Shown here one piece after another: positions 34,561 to 46,188 of a DNA stretch of 64,000 bases. Positions within the stretch are counted from its first letter, which is position 1; the number at the start of each line of letters is the position of its first letter. The notes beneath the pieces are model-generated. The model saw only the letters and a program-made list of their open reading frames with translations, did no database searches and was not told the origin of the DNA. Origin of the DNA: Selaginella tamariscina. Taxonomy: Eukaryota; Streptophyta; Lycopodiopsida; Selaginellales; Selaginellaceae. The translations under genes were made by a program, and so were the position numbers. The DNA lies in assembly GCA_003024785.1 (NCBI GenBank), contig PUQB01000512.1, positions 62,001 through 126,000 of the forward strand. The letters are read 5' to 3'.

Positions 34561-34682
34561 AAAAGAGTCTGACTAGGAGGATGTTTAAATAACTTGTTCT
34601 AAAGAAAAATTGTTAACATAAATCCTTACAAAGTGCACACAATTTGTCCTTGAGGGCAAGGACTTCTTCCAGAGGAAAGGAA

Positions 34683-34867
34683 TGTTACATCCGAATGTTG
34701 ATACACAATTTATCTCGGTCGGAGACCTTAATTTTGAAGAGCCAAAGCAGTGTATTAATTTTTTAGAGTGGAGTTCAACTTGTTATATCTTGAGAGTGAG
34801 CTAGAGTGCTTTAAGGTTGGATGGTGAGTTAAGCAGCATCCATGTACGGTGCCGTAGTAGTGTAACA
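34683..34867 (+). repeat. 3' LTR of the 30-kb gypsy element
   Basis: 185 bp with perfect TGTTAC/GTAACA ends, preceded by a purine tract and followed by CTTTA. Confidence 0.88.
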
Positions 34868-34872
34868 CTTTA

Positions 34873-35085
34873 TAATTGCCCAACCCCGGAAACGTTGCCA
34901 TACAATGGTTGTAAACGTATCTAGGTAAACGCTTCTCTATATTTGGGCTTATTGTATTAGAAAAGCTAATGTCACATACTGCTCAACTATAAAAGATGAC
35001 AAGGGTTTGCCTGTGGATCCATTTCACTCGGTTACTCTGTTTCAGAAACTATGGTGGATGGTCACTCTGTACACCGACATTATAA
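34873..35085 (+). pseudogene. BAHD acyltransferase fragment, copy A
   Basis: The sequence from about 34,909 to 35,077 matches 42,892-43,050 in the same orientation and breaks off directly after the codons for SETMVDGHS, the region of the BAHD HxxxDG motif. It is a truncated duplicate with no downstream coding sequence. The catalytic His position is Glu, as in the other copy. Confidence 0.6.
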
Positions 35086-35120
35086 AATTTTAGCCTTTTA
35101 CGAAGGTTCAATTTTCAATT

Positions 35121-35189
35121 TTGAAAATGCCTAGAAATGCAAAATTGAGACCAGCTGAGCTTCAATTTCGCATTACTAGGCATTTTCAA
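35121..35189. repeat. 28-bp hairpin
   Basis: Arms at 35,121-35,148 (TTGAAAATGCCTAGAAATGC and on) and 35,162-35,189 are inverse complements at 26 of 28 positions around a 13-base loop. No gene surrounds it. Confidence 0.85.
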
Positions 35190-35716
35190 GCCTGACAAGA
35201 ATGAAACCATCAATAAGCAGGTAAAGGTACATATTTCAAGCCTGAGAGATTATACTGGTGGAGCCGTGGTAGCTATGTGAAGCGGGATTCCTTGGTCTTT
35301 GCAGTTGACCTGATTTTTTAAGAGCATCTACAACGAACGTCTTTGAAATCAGTAGGGGAAATGCTGGACTTGTAGTAGTAGGCTTGCTTGGCGTACGTAT
35401 TTCCAATCAAGGAAAGCAACCACAAGCAAGGCTGGGCAGTTGGAACTGCTGGTACAACGGTGGTACTTGTCTGTACTTGCACTTTGAACAACCGTATTTG
35501 CAATAATACAAGCTGAATGGCTGAGTGTTGAATATATTCACTCGAATGGAACGGTTTTCTCGTGGGGGATATCGATAAGTATAAGCGACATTTAGACGGT
35601 TGGTCGATTAAACCGTAGTGTAGCTGTGTAAACGGAACAGACCGACACACTACATTATCTCCATAGAACTCTGTAAATTTTTTTGTTGGCACGTTCAGTG
35701 TTTATAACTTATAAAC
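35190..35716. other. Unassigned sequence with an uncharacterised 124-codon minus-strand frame
   Basis: The minus strand at 35,318-35,692 is open for 124 codons, but the product matches nothing I know and there is no sign of codon bias or domain structure. It may be chance or a fragment of the rearranged BAHD locus. Confidence 0.3.
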
Positions 35717-35905
35717 TTAAGCTTAGATATATAATAGTGTGACTGCATTGACTTGAATGCAACAATGAGCTGGTTTGAGTTTATCCACGGAAATTCATAA
35801 AGAATTCCTGTTAAGTTTAGATATATAATAGTGTGACTGCATTGACTTGAATGCAACAATGAGCTGGTTTGAGTTTATCCACGGAAACTCATAAAGAGTT
35901 CCTGA
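35717..35905. repeat. Tandem duplication, 94-bp period
   Basis: Two nearly identical copies starting at the words AGATATATAATAGTGTGACT (35,725 and 35,819), each ending with TCCACGGAAA(T/C)TCATAAAGA. Few differences suggest a recent duplication. The end of the unit resembles 42,838-42,855 in inverse orientation. Confidence 0.9.
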
Positions 35906-36610
35906 TTTTGAAATGAACCATGCATTGACATTAAAAACATAAACATTGTTTAAAGTCTGCAGCTCCTGACCTTGATGTATGATGCAAGTCTTCCAGCACC
36001 AGCTACCGCTACTGCATAATAATGCCAATGCATGTATGATTCAATTAAGCATAAAGTAAAGTCCACGTTCTACTTCATCGCTGGAAACAATAATACAAGC
36101 TGTAAAGAAAATTTCTATATTATATATATAATTACAATATAATATTCAATAAATCTTAATCACATAATTAACTTAAACAATAGTGTGTGTGTGTGTGTCT
36201 TAAGCAGTATAAACAAACAGTAACACAAAATGTATAAGAAAAAAATTATAAATTACAAAATATATATTAATAATGATAGCTAGTTATAAACATCTCTTTG
36301 TTTGTATCTAATCCGGAACTCAGTAACCTAATACATAATTATTAGTTTTCTTCCGTTCCGCATTGCCTTTTGCCACCTATTTGTTGCTGAAATTAGCTTG
36401 ATAAAGACTCCTGCAGGATCTGAACAAGCGATAAGGAAGCATTTAAAATGGCAGCAAGCAGCATCTACACGAACCAATGAAGTGAGGCTGATACATCGAC
36501 ATAGTGCTTTGACCATCTCCCACTTGTAAACTCATGGTGGATGGTGGGGTCGAGGTTGACATGAAGAGTTTAGTGTGAAGAGCAGAGTGGCTGCCATAGC
36601 ATAAGTTTTA
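35880..36610 (-). repeat. Inverted arm matching 41,815-42,860 (BAHD-locus fragments)
   Basis: 35,905-35,975 is the inverse complement of 42,760-42,835 (TTAAAAACATAAACATTGTTTAAAG). 36,380-36,600 is the inverse complement of 41,830-42,310, including GCTGCTTGCTGCCATTTTAAATGC and the GGGAGATGGTCAAAG word. Read on the minus strand, 36,600-36,540 gives AMAATLLFTLN, resembling the GNxxxxAxxxxxxxxL segment near the C-terminus of BAHD acyltransferases. The arms face each other across the P450 gene. Confidence 0.6.
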
Positions 36611-38007
36611 GGGTTTAGTACACATGCTCACGGATCGTAATTTATTAATTAATGAATTCTTAACTTGATTGTTATTTTTAATTTAATGAATTTATTTTTA
36701 AATTCTCAATTGTTATTCTTAACTTAGTGAGTTTATTTTTAAAATTAGATTCTTAATATAGTTTATATTTAAACTTTTAGCTATTTAATTAGTTGTTAGT
36801 GAGTTTGATTTTTAATTTAATTTATCTTCAAACTCCTAAACTAACTATTTAATGATTCTTAAACTTAGTTATTATCTTTAATTTAATAAGTTTATTTTTA
36901 AATTGGAGTTGTTATTCTTAATCTTATGAGTTTATTTTTTTAACCCAATTATTATTCTTAATTTAAATAATTTATCTCTAAATTAAATCCTTAACTTAAT
37001 TGTTATCTTTAATCTAGTGAGCTTAAGCTAACATAATTATTATCTTTCGTTTGTTTTTAAACCTTGTTATATATCTTTAATATAAAATTTTTAATTTAAT
37101 TATTATCTTAACTTAGTGAGTTTATCCTTAACCCATGCGATATATTTTATACACGATTGTAATGACTCATGCATAATCTAGTGGCTCATACTACCGCGTT
37201 AATATTTAGAATAGCAGTTGATGAAGTGATAGTGCATATGATTAATTGATTAATTTAATTGTGTAGATTTAAGATTTAAAATGGCTATTTAATGGTTTAA
37301 TAATGCACATAAATTTAAAATTTTAAGATGGCAGTTCATGAGGTTCAACAGTGGTTTGATAGTGTTATGTGCATTTAAAATTTATGTCAATGAGACTTAA
37401 CGACTTTGATAATGCTATATGAGTTTAAGATTTAAAATGATTGTTGATGGAGTGTTAATGATAATAAAACACATCTACATAAATAATAATAAACTTATTA
37501 TATAAGATATTATTCTTATATTTTATATTATTTACAAATCAAATTTAGGTTATCATATAACAACTCTATTAACTTTCAAAATATATCATGGTTCATCTTC
37601 TATATTTATTTAACTACTTCACATTATCTCTCCTAAAAAAACTATTAATCTCATTATATTAACAATCAAAATGATGTCTTAATCCTCAACACCATGTTTA
37701 ATATACTCAAGGCTCAACTTACTAAAAAACTTTGTAACAACTTATTCATTTTAAAAAAACCTTATAATGAGTTTTTTTATTTATTAAAGTTCCAAAAAAT
37801 ACATAAGGACCATGTTATTAACATTGAAATAATTGAGAATTATACTCAACTTATGAAATGTTTCTTATTAAGGTGACCATGTAATAAAAAAAAATTCTTA
37901 GTCCAAGTAAGTTATTCAATATCAAGTTTTTGCTATGTTAGTGAAAAGCCAAACCAACATTGAAATGCATTCATAATCTCAATCATAAAGACACACAGGG
38001 TGGAATA
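36611..38007. other. AT-rich intergenic DNA with imperfect tandem units
   Basis: No gene. From 36,640 to 37,130 a degenerate 45-60-bp unit, roughly TTAATTGTTATTCTTAA then GTGAGTTTATTTTTAAA, is repeated about eight times. Inverse-complement relatives occur at 56,100-56,350. The rest is unstructured AT-rich sequence. Confidence 0.6.
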
Positions 38008-38829
38008 TACAATATATATTTTAATTTTGTTTAGTCAATGCATATATAATTAATTACAAATGTATGTCTGTAATGCCATACTTATTATATTACATTTAGT
38101 GTATGTATATTCTTTGTCTGTGTATATACGCTCATGATGTACATATGTAATACATGCATATAGGTACTTGCATGCCGTTCGTACACCGTAAGTACATAGA
38201 CACAGCACTTGAAATTTGGATAACTAAATTAATGTGTGTTCAAATAGCTAACATATTTATTTATCACTTTTGTCACTAACACATATTTTAATACCTAAAA
38301 CAGCTTAATGTATATATATTTGTTTCCATAAAAATATAGTTGTAAGGATAAGAAAATTCGTTGGTATAAAAAATTTATTTAAACTATTAATGTAGTATAA
38401 CTGTATAACTTATATCTCATTTAAAACTATTTCATTTCTCAGTACAGCTCACAAAGAGCGTGGAATTACATGCCCACTGAAATATCTGATACATACAGCA
38501 GACTTGCTGACGTGCAACATAGGGAACCGTTCTTGAGTTCATGACGAACCAATAGGATTTGCTACGAATCAGAGTGTTGACTTTCTCAAAGTGAATTGCT
38601 GACGATTGGACTGGGTTCGCAACCCAATTGAGTTCGTTATTGAGATCCAAGTTTGTTTGAGGTGCCGCATGGATATCGTGGGCGAGACACCAGTTGTTTC
38701 TGTTTATTACCGACACCGAATATTCTAATTCAAACAACTGCCACCCATTTAAATCCATATCCCACGCGACTTCGTGGTTAAGTTCGAACATAAGAGTTAA
38801 CTAGTCTTCGGAAAGATAAGTCTATAACA
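38008..38829 (+). promoter_or_regulatory. Upstream region of the P450 gene (duplicated at 1,122-2,007)
   Basis: This stretch is shared with the truncated copy at the left of the window, with scattered indels, up to the ATG at 38,830. Conservation of the whole upstream segment shows that the duplication included the promoter. I see no reliable TATA position. Confidence 0.7.
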
Positions 38830-40324
38830 ATGCTACTAGCAGCTCTGATATTGTTTGCCACAGTGATATATGTGTTGTTTGGATTCCGGAAAGATCAATC
38901 TCTTCCTCCTTCCCCGCCATTCACTTTACCAATCGTTGGTCACCTTCATCTCCTTGGGAAAGCCCCCACGAATCCCTCCAACAGCTCACCAGCAAGTACG
39001 GCTCTAACGGATTTCTCTTTCTGAAGCTGGGATACATCAACACGCTGATAGTCGGATCCCCACATGCTGCAAGCCAAGTCCTGAAGACACACGATGCGAT
39101 ATTTGCATCTCGACCAATCGCAACTGGGGCATCATCTTCGGCTACAACAGCATCAGCCTTACTTACACTCCATACAATGAACACTTCAAGCAACTCCGCA
39201 AGTTCTGCAACCTGGAACTCTTCGTACAGACCCGCTTCAACATGTTCTTCCCAATTAGAAGGCAGGAGATGACCAAGTTGCTTGTGGAGATCTCTCGCTC
39301 CACTGCCCCGTTCCATGTGCTGGATCGAGTCATGGGTCTCACCTTCGACGTAGTGCTGAGGATGCTGCTGAGCAAGAACACTTCTGAGGCCGGAGACATA
39401 CGAAGGATCAAAAATTTCATCCTAGACATCTTTGTTATAGCCACTGATATGGGAATTGGGACTTTGTACCATATCTCAAGTGGATGGACACCGGCCGTTC
39501 AAAATCCCAGGCTATCATAGACGAGCTTGACCCACTGGTTCAGAAAGAGGTGGACGAGCATCGCAAGCTTCTCAATGCTGGAGGTGCTACTAAGGATTTC
39601 ATTGACATCATGTTGTCCAAGGGGTTCGATGACACATTGATCAAGTCTGAAGTTTTGGTACGTTCTTAACTAAGTTTTACTGCAAAAACATATACATATG
39701 TGTGTATACACAGGACATACTTGGAGCGGGAACTGAAAGCATCGCCGTGACGGTGGAATGGGGCTTAGCACAACTGCTCAAGAACGGCCTCGTTGGCAAG
39801 GTGCAAGCAGAACTCGACAGTGTCATCGGGAAGAACAGGATCATGGAGGAGTCCGACATCCCAAGCTAAAGTTCTCGATACAGTCGTCAAGGAGACATTC
39901 CGCCTGCATCCGTCGGTGCCAATATTCAACCACGAGACAACAGAGGCTGTAAAGTCGACAACTTTATCATTCCTAAGGGCACCAGAGTTATGGTAAATGC
40001 ATATGCCATTGGAAGGGATCCCAGTGCTTGGGAGTCTCCTGACACATTCAATCCCAGTAGGTTTCAGGACTCCCAGATGGATATTCGAGGGCAGCACTTT
40101 GAGTGCTTCCGTTTGGTTCCGGCAGACGCAGCTGTCCTGCGATACAAATGGGGCTCCTTATGGTTCAGTTCACTCTTGGAAGCTTGCTGCATACTTTCGA
40201 CTGGGAACTTGCGGATGGGAGTAATCCAAGGGAGCTTAACATGACGGCCAAGTTCGGTGCCACACTCCCAATAGGCTCCTCCTTGAAACTGATTCCATCT
40301 TTCCGTTTAGACTGCCCCATTTGA
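38830..40324 (+). CDS. Plant A-type cytochrome P450 (one 56-bp intron; several single-base frame breaks)
   Basis: A membrane-anchored, ER-located haem monooxygenase. The start ATG opens MLLAALILFATVIYVLFGF, a single anchor helix, then a proline hinge (LPPSPPFTLPIVGHLHLLGK). Further landmarks: LKTHDAIFASRP, YTPYNEHFKQLRKFC (C helix, haem contact), KWMDTGRSKSQAI, I-helix AGTESIAVTVEW (39,724), KETFRLHP (ExxR, 39,890), FNPSRF (PERF), and FGSGRRSCPA around the haem cysteine (40,105). The intron is 39,658-39,713, at the usual A-type position before DILGAGT. About seven one-base gaps (near 38,958, 39,130, 39,443, 39,866, 39,875, 39,948, 40,097) break the frame although every motif survives. Family and substrate cannot be assigned. 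The pattern suits either a very young pseudogene or indel errors. Confidence 0.88.
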
Positions 40325-41800
40325 AATGTAAAAATGTACTGATAATAAAGTGGAGTTTTTATCGTTTAAAATACAAGCTCCCTCATGTTTCACACATAAT
40401 TTAAAATATTTAGTTATGTTATATTTAAATAGTCACCAAGTCTGGTGAAAAAAATAAATAACTATTAAGTTAATTAAGTTTTAATTTAAATTAAATTAAA
40501 TTAAAAAAATAAAGAATTAAATTAAGAATTTTCTTAAAATGTGGATTCCCTCGACAGAAAATCAGGTTGACCAAGAAAATAATAATATAAATAACATGTT
40601 AATAAATGAAAATATAAATGAAATTTTTTAAATTAAAAATTAATAATTAAAGAATTAAATTTTAGTGTTACCATTAATTTCTTGATTAAGGATATAGATG
40701 TAACATTGTTAGAAAAGTTTAGTAAAAAGTAATGCATTTAAATATGAAGTTAATAAAGTTAAACCGTTGACTATAAATTAAATATAAAATAAGCATGTTT
40801 AATTTTATAATTTTCTAAAATTCAAATCGAATTAATTTGTAGTTTTTTTTTAGTTTCACTGGTTTAATGATAAATTATTTTTTTAAAGTTAGAAGAAGTC
40901 GAATATACCAAATAATTAATATTTAAAATAAAATTATTGTTGGTAATGTCTTGGATGCAATTATTAAAGTTGATATATAACTACAATTAACATATAATAA
41001 ACACATATAAAACGTATAAGCCAATTCACAGCCGCAGTCGTGGTTACTTTATAAAATAAACCCTAAACGTAATTGTTTAAAACAGAGAATATGGGTTTAT
41101 TAAATCTTTTAATGATGTAGTACATCAAGATATATATTAGTTACATTTAAACTGTGAATTATATTTGACTTGAAATTTCAAATTTAAAAAGAAATTATAT
41201 TTTTTATTTATAAATTATATATAGTATGATTTTTATTTCTATGTTATAAATTTTATATATATTCATTAATCTATTATATTAATTAATATTATATACATGC
41301 ATAAACACACTTACATTGTGTACACTTTTAAATATTTATTTAAAATTATATATCAAACATACATTATCGACTTTAAAAATAAAATCTAAAAGTTTACAGT
41401 GAGATTTTTTATTATAAATTTCATGATTAAAATTAAAAAAATTATGAGCTTACATTTTAAACTTGAAATTATCATTAATTTCATAATAAATTTATTGCTA
41501 GTAATTTCATTCTTAAATGAATTTGTTAGTTTCCACTTCTCTAACTATTCTTATTTATTAACTTTCATTCATATATATATATGTATGTATGTATGTATGT
41601 ATAGTAAATTAAATTTTATATTAATGATATTTTAAAAGAGCATCTAGTACACTCCCCTAACAATGTTTAGTTAAGTTTGGTTTTGAAGGAAGAGTCGGAT
41701 TAAACCTTCGAATCTGTTGTAACTTGCAACATTATATTTGATAACGAGCAAATTGCATTTCTTAAAGCCAGCACAAAATCCTGGTGCTGCTGACAGGAGC
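40325..41800. other. AT-rich intergenic DNA, (TATG)n at 41,574-41,602
   Basis: No gene is visible downstream of the P450. The sequence is over three-quarters A/T by eye. A short TATG microsatellite lies at about 41,574-41,602. Confidence 0.6.
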
Positions 41801-42350
41801 TTCCACAGCATTACATTCCCGTGATCGGCAACTTTGCTACGGCAGCCACTTCCTCTCTTCTCACCAAACCCTTATGTCAACCTCTACCCGACCCTCCACG
41901 GTGAGTCTACAAGTTGGGAGATGGTCAAAGTGCTACATCTCCTGCCGATGCAGCCCATCGCCTCACTGTTTTTCCTCTACCACGTCACCTCTTCGGCTTC
42001 CTGATGCAAATTTTGCACATTGTTAGCATGCAACCACATCTCTATATGCTTCTTCCAGGTCCGAAATCACTTATGAATGCTTCACTGCATCGGTTTCATT
42101 GTTGTTAGCATGCACCCACCCCTCTGCCATGATCTGAAATCACCCCCTGAAAGATGAATGGCTTCACTGCATTGGTTTCCATTGCGTCGATGGTTGGTGC
42201 TGCTGCTTGCTGCCATTTTAAATGCTTCCTTGTCACTTGTTCAGGCTGCCATTTTAAATGCTTTTTTTGTCACTTGTTCAGATCTCGCATGAGTCTTTAT
42301 CAAGCTTCCCATTCCGGATTATATACAAACAGGAGAGCGCTTAGAGATAT
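41801..42350 (+). pseudogene. BAHD-like C-terminal fragment and duplicated words
   Basis: VIGNFATAATSSLL (41,820-41,865) resembles the GNxxxxA motif region of BAHD acyltransferases, followed by a segment (SWEMVK near 41,915) also present in inverse orientation at 36,530. A GCTGCCATTTTAAATGCTT word occurs twice (42,210 and 42,244), a small local duplication. Frames change repeatedly, so it is a relic. Confidence in the family is modest. Confidence 0.35.
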
Positions 42351-42885
42351 TAAGTAAATCTTGTTTTATCTTATACTATAATATATATTTTATAGTTTTG
42401 TAATGTTTACTTACACATTTTATATTACTGTTGTTTATAATGCTTACACACATTAAGACACACACATACTATTGTTTATGTTAATTATGTGAGTAAGATT
42501 TATTGAATATTATATTGTAGTTTATATATAATATAGAAATTTTCTTTATACGGCCTCTATTATTGTCTCGAACGATGGAGTAGAACGTGGCCTTTTACTA
42601 GTAGCTGTTAACTTTGTAACTGGTGCTGGCATACACAGGCCCTGTATTCGCCATTTTACCCTGCAAAAGCGATAAAAACACTCCCTTTCGTTTTGAAAAT
42701 CAAACCCTACCTTGCAAATTTATGCCCTGAGATTCATACACCAAGGTCAGCAGCTGCCATACTAGACTTTAAACAATGTTTATGTTTTTAATGTCAATGC
42801 TGCAGTTGCATGGTTCATTTCTAAATCAGGAAGTCTTTATGAGTTTCCGTGGAGGTTCCACAGGATAAATTCGTAATTGCTGATG
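42351..42885. other. AT-rich spacer, right part is the inverted partner of 35,900-35,980
   Basis: No gene. From 42,720 to 42,860 the sequence is the inverse complement of the arm near 35.9 kb, containing ACTTTAAACAATGTTTATG and the TTTATGAGTTTCCGTGG word. Confidence 0.55.
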
Positions 42886-43450
42886 GTGGGTGTAACCATA
42901 TCTAGGTAAAGCTTCTCTATATTTGCGCTTCTTGATTAGAAAAGCTAATGTCAGATACTGTTCGACTATAAAAGTTGACAAGGTTTGCCTGTGAATCCAT
43001 TCCACTCGGTTACTCGGTTTCAGAAAGTATGGTGGATGGTCACTCTGCATTCCAGTTCATGCAGTCGTGGTCTGAAGTCCATAGAGGATTGGCTCTCTCA
43101 AAATCCACCTATCTTCAACTTTGGTGTAGTAGACTTCCCAAGTGAATGTTCCAGGAGAGACTATGTTGCTGCCGACCTTCCCAGGAGGACAATTATCAAT
43201 TACAAAAAGATAAGTAAGAAACTATGTCAACATGTCGTCTTCGCAGTCTTTAAAGACTCTTGTCAAAGAAGTTGAAGACGGTAACTTCTTTTCAGGCAAT
43301 GACTGCACTGGTGTGGAAATGCACGACCGAAACACGTTAGCTGTATGATGAATCTGCGTAATTCAATCTGCTTCCGCAAAACTTCTACGCATTGGGATCG
43401 GATGCACCGAAAGCAAGAAACTTTCTCAACCAAGGTTTATTAAGATGTCG
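42886..43450 (+). pseudogene. BAHD acyltransferase central fragment, copy B
   Basis: From about 42,976 the frame reads LTRFACESIPLGYSVSESMV then DGHSAFQFMQSWSEVHRG, the typical BAHD strand-HxxxDG-helix region, with the catalytic His replaced by Glu. After a frame change comes PPIFNFGVVDFPSE, and further on FQAMTALVWKCTTETR (43,292-43,340), matching the SSFEALxxxVWRC segment. The stops and shifts rule out a functional acyl-CoA-dependent acyltransferase. A short tail (ARNFLNQGLLRC) is shared with the inverted relic at 30.1 kb. BAHD enzymes acylate phenolic or terpenoid acceptors; the substrate is unknowable here. Confidence 0.6.
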
Positions 43451-46188
43451 GCCATTATTTATTCTGTAGGCACATTCACAATACTTAAGATGTACCTAAT
43501 TCGCCAAGATATCCTTAATCAAATTACAAAGCTATATTGTTTCCTCCGTAATGAGTATTTTTTTATTGATCCAATTGATTATGCAATCACATACTACTAA
43601 GCATGGGACTCTCTCTTCCATGAACATCCTTGTGACACCCTTTATTAGCTCACATCTATTTAACATGTGAGTTGACTGTGAGTTGACTGTAAATATGCAG
43701 ATATAAGTTTTCTAATGCAGTAAACATGTTTTTTATATAAGTGTCTCTACGCTAATAAATTAATGATTAAATGTTCTTTATGTAAAATGAGCAGATCAGA
43801 TTTTTTGACTTAAAATGAATGGTATAGATTTTAAATTTTAAAATGAACATATCTAAAGTTATTTCATTTTAATTGAATTAAGTCACTCCATTTCAATTGA
43901 TTCAAAATTACTATGGAATAACATATTTTGAGTTACATAAACAATGCCAACTTGCCATTGCCAAGTATATCTAAATTTTAATAGAAATATTTGAATCAAT
44001 TTATGAAGGAACGTGAGAATCATAAATAATATTTTTTAGAATTTTTTAAATCAATTTGTGATTTATATATATATTTTAAAACCCTAAATAAGAATATAAG
44101 AATCATGTTTATATTATGTTATAAAAGCTTCAAGATTATAATAAATAAAATTAAATTATATGCTAATTAATAATTTTAAACATGGACATGGTCATAATGT
44201 GAATTTTAAGATATTAATTTTTCCAAAAGAATTTTTTAAATTCAATTAAGATTACATTATTTTTATATTAAATTATGAATATTAGAACCAATATGAAATA
44301 TAATTTTTACAAAAGAAACTTTAATATCACAAAAAAGAATAAGTTAATCACATAAATATTAAAAGACTTATGTTATATCCATTATTTAAGAAAAACATAT
44401 AGTACTTAATTTTATTTATACAATTCACATATGATTAAAGTTGATACATTAAATATTTATTTTTTTTAAATTTTTATTTTAATTCATAACTTTTTATAAG
44501 TGAATTAATGTACATATACTTTTCCTTTTTAATATGATTTTTATTCATTTTGATCTTAATAAACCTTTTATGATCAAAATTATAATATCAATTACAAAGA
44601 AAAATTAATGCATTACTTTTAAATATAATTATAAATTCATTTAAACAGTGGTAAATAATTCTCAACATCAAATTGCATACAATTATTATATATAAGAATC
44701 TTTATGTATTTTCATCATAATAAATTTAAATAGACACATAACATAAAATCAATGTTAATGCATTATCTTAATGTTTTATTTCTGTCCTCAATTAAAAAAT
44801 CTTATAATTAAATAATCATTATAAATTTTTAAGTCTTAATGTTTTACCACCACCATTAATTCAAGTTAATTATACTTAAATAAGAATTATTCATTATTTT
44901 GGATGCACATGGAAAATTTATCAATATTCTCATTTATTTTCTTAAATGATATCTTAATAAGTTTTGTTGTAGAACTTATTGTTCAAATGGATATGATATG
45001 TAAATCACAAGAAATAAATTAATATTTCTATTTCCAATTTTAACTTTGACATAACAATTACCTTGTGACCCTCTTTATCAACATATTAAGATAACAAAAG
45101 ATGCTAATGCAGCATAATTAGATTTTTTATTCATTTTTAAGTGTTGCTAAGGACAACATTCGTTAATTTAATCTTTTACACTCCATGTGTCATCGTTAGC
45201 ATTTGAGTTATAACATTGTAAGTGCCACTCTTAAGTTGCATCGTAAGTGCTGACAACACCAGTCTTAAGCATGTCCTTGGTATGAAGGACATTAAGTCTT
45301 CAATATTAGCATGGTCTAATTCGTCATCTTCTACATTTTAAATAATGACATAAGATTTATCGGACATTCGTCACTCACTTCTAATAGATTTTGCATTTGT
45401 TTGGATCATAATTAATTTTTATACTGTCGTTGTTAACGGGGATATGTATTAAAAATGACAGTTATTATTTATGTCTTTAGAAGGTCATGGCTGCCTGCTC
45501 CTCGAACTTACATATGCTTCAAGTTCTTTGACCTATTAAGAGTGATTTGTGGCATATAGTCGTGGATCACCGGATTGGAACCGACAGTTCCCGGTCCGCA
45601 CGGAAACGCTGGTGGAAACCGCATTCCAGGCTCATATGTAAATCAACGAGTCCAGCTTCATTTGAAATCTCATTTCAACTTGTTCTAGCTCCATGAGATT
45701 CTGTTTACTTTGTTAAATCGGCTCAGTAATAGCCCATTCAGGTTTGATTGTTAATGAATAACTGACGAAGCCACCCACGAGAAAAATGTTGGGGTTGTTT
45801 ATTTGTTGCATTAACTGCACCATGCATCCTATCCTGTGTTATCTTCCGGTTTCCTATATATACAATTTTAATCCAACGGTCTTAAATTTGAAAAAGCTAA
45901 TTCAATGTTGCCTGAGTAGATAGATGTTGCTGCCGCAAACATACAGCTGGGAACTAATAATAAAATAACTAAATAAATTAAATAAAATTATAGAAATTAT
46001 ATTTTCTTTTCTTTTATTATTTTATTTCACTGTTTGAAAACCAGATAGGCATATTTACCTGGTCTATGAGTGGCGTTGAAACAGTTATGGATCGTAATTG
46101 AATAATTCAAAAAATATTCTAGTTTTGGACCAGGCATTTCCTGGCTCCAAAAAAAACATTAATTCGCATAGTGTGCTAAATTGAGAAA
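43451..46188. other. AT-rich intergenic DNA, no supported gene
   Basis: The first 190 bases continue the similarity to 29.8-30.0 kb (inverted). The rest, about 2.5 kb, is AT-rich with no open frame of interest, apart from a more balanced stretch at 45,480-45,700 in which I recognise nothing. Confidence 0.6.

Larger units (their letters stand above)
30275..34867 (+). mobile_element. Old Ty3/gypsy element with short LTRs, TSD CTTTA
   Basis: LTRs are 30,275-30,435 and 34,683-34,867, both starting TGTTACAT(T/C)CGAA and sharing GAGTTAAGCAGCATCCA. CTTTA flanks both ends (30,270-30,274 and 34,868-34,872). A primer site TTTGGTATTGGAGC follows the 5' LTR and is close to the initiator-Met tRNA complement TGGTATCAGAGC. 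A polypurine tract AGAGGAAAGGAA precedes the 3' LTR. The interior encodes gag and pol, heavily decayed. Confidence 0.9.

Noticed and set aside
38921..40097. Minus-strand open frames opposite the P450
   Set aside because: Shadow frames of a well-conserved P450 coding strand.
42967..42974. TATAAAAG as a promoter for a gene starting with ATG at 43,029 (and the same word at 34,988)
   Set aside because: The following codons encode the middle of a BAHD protein (HxxxDG region), not an N-terminus, so the TATA-like word lies within former coding sequence.
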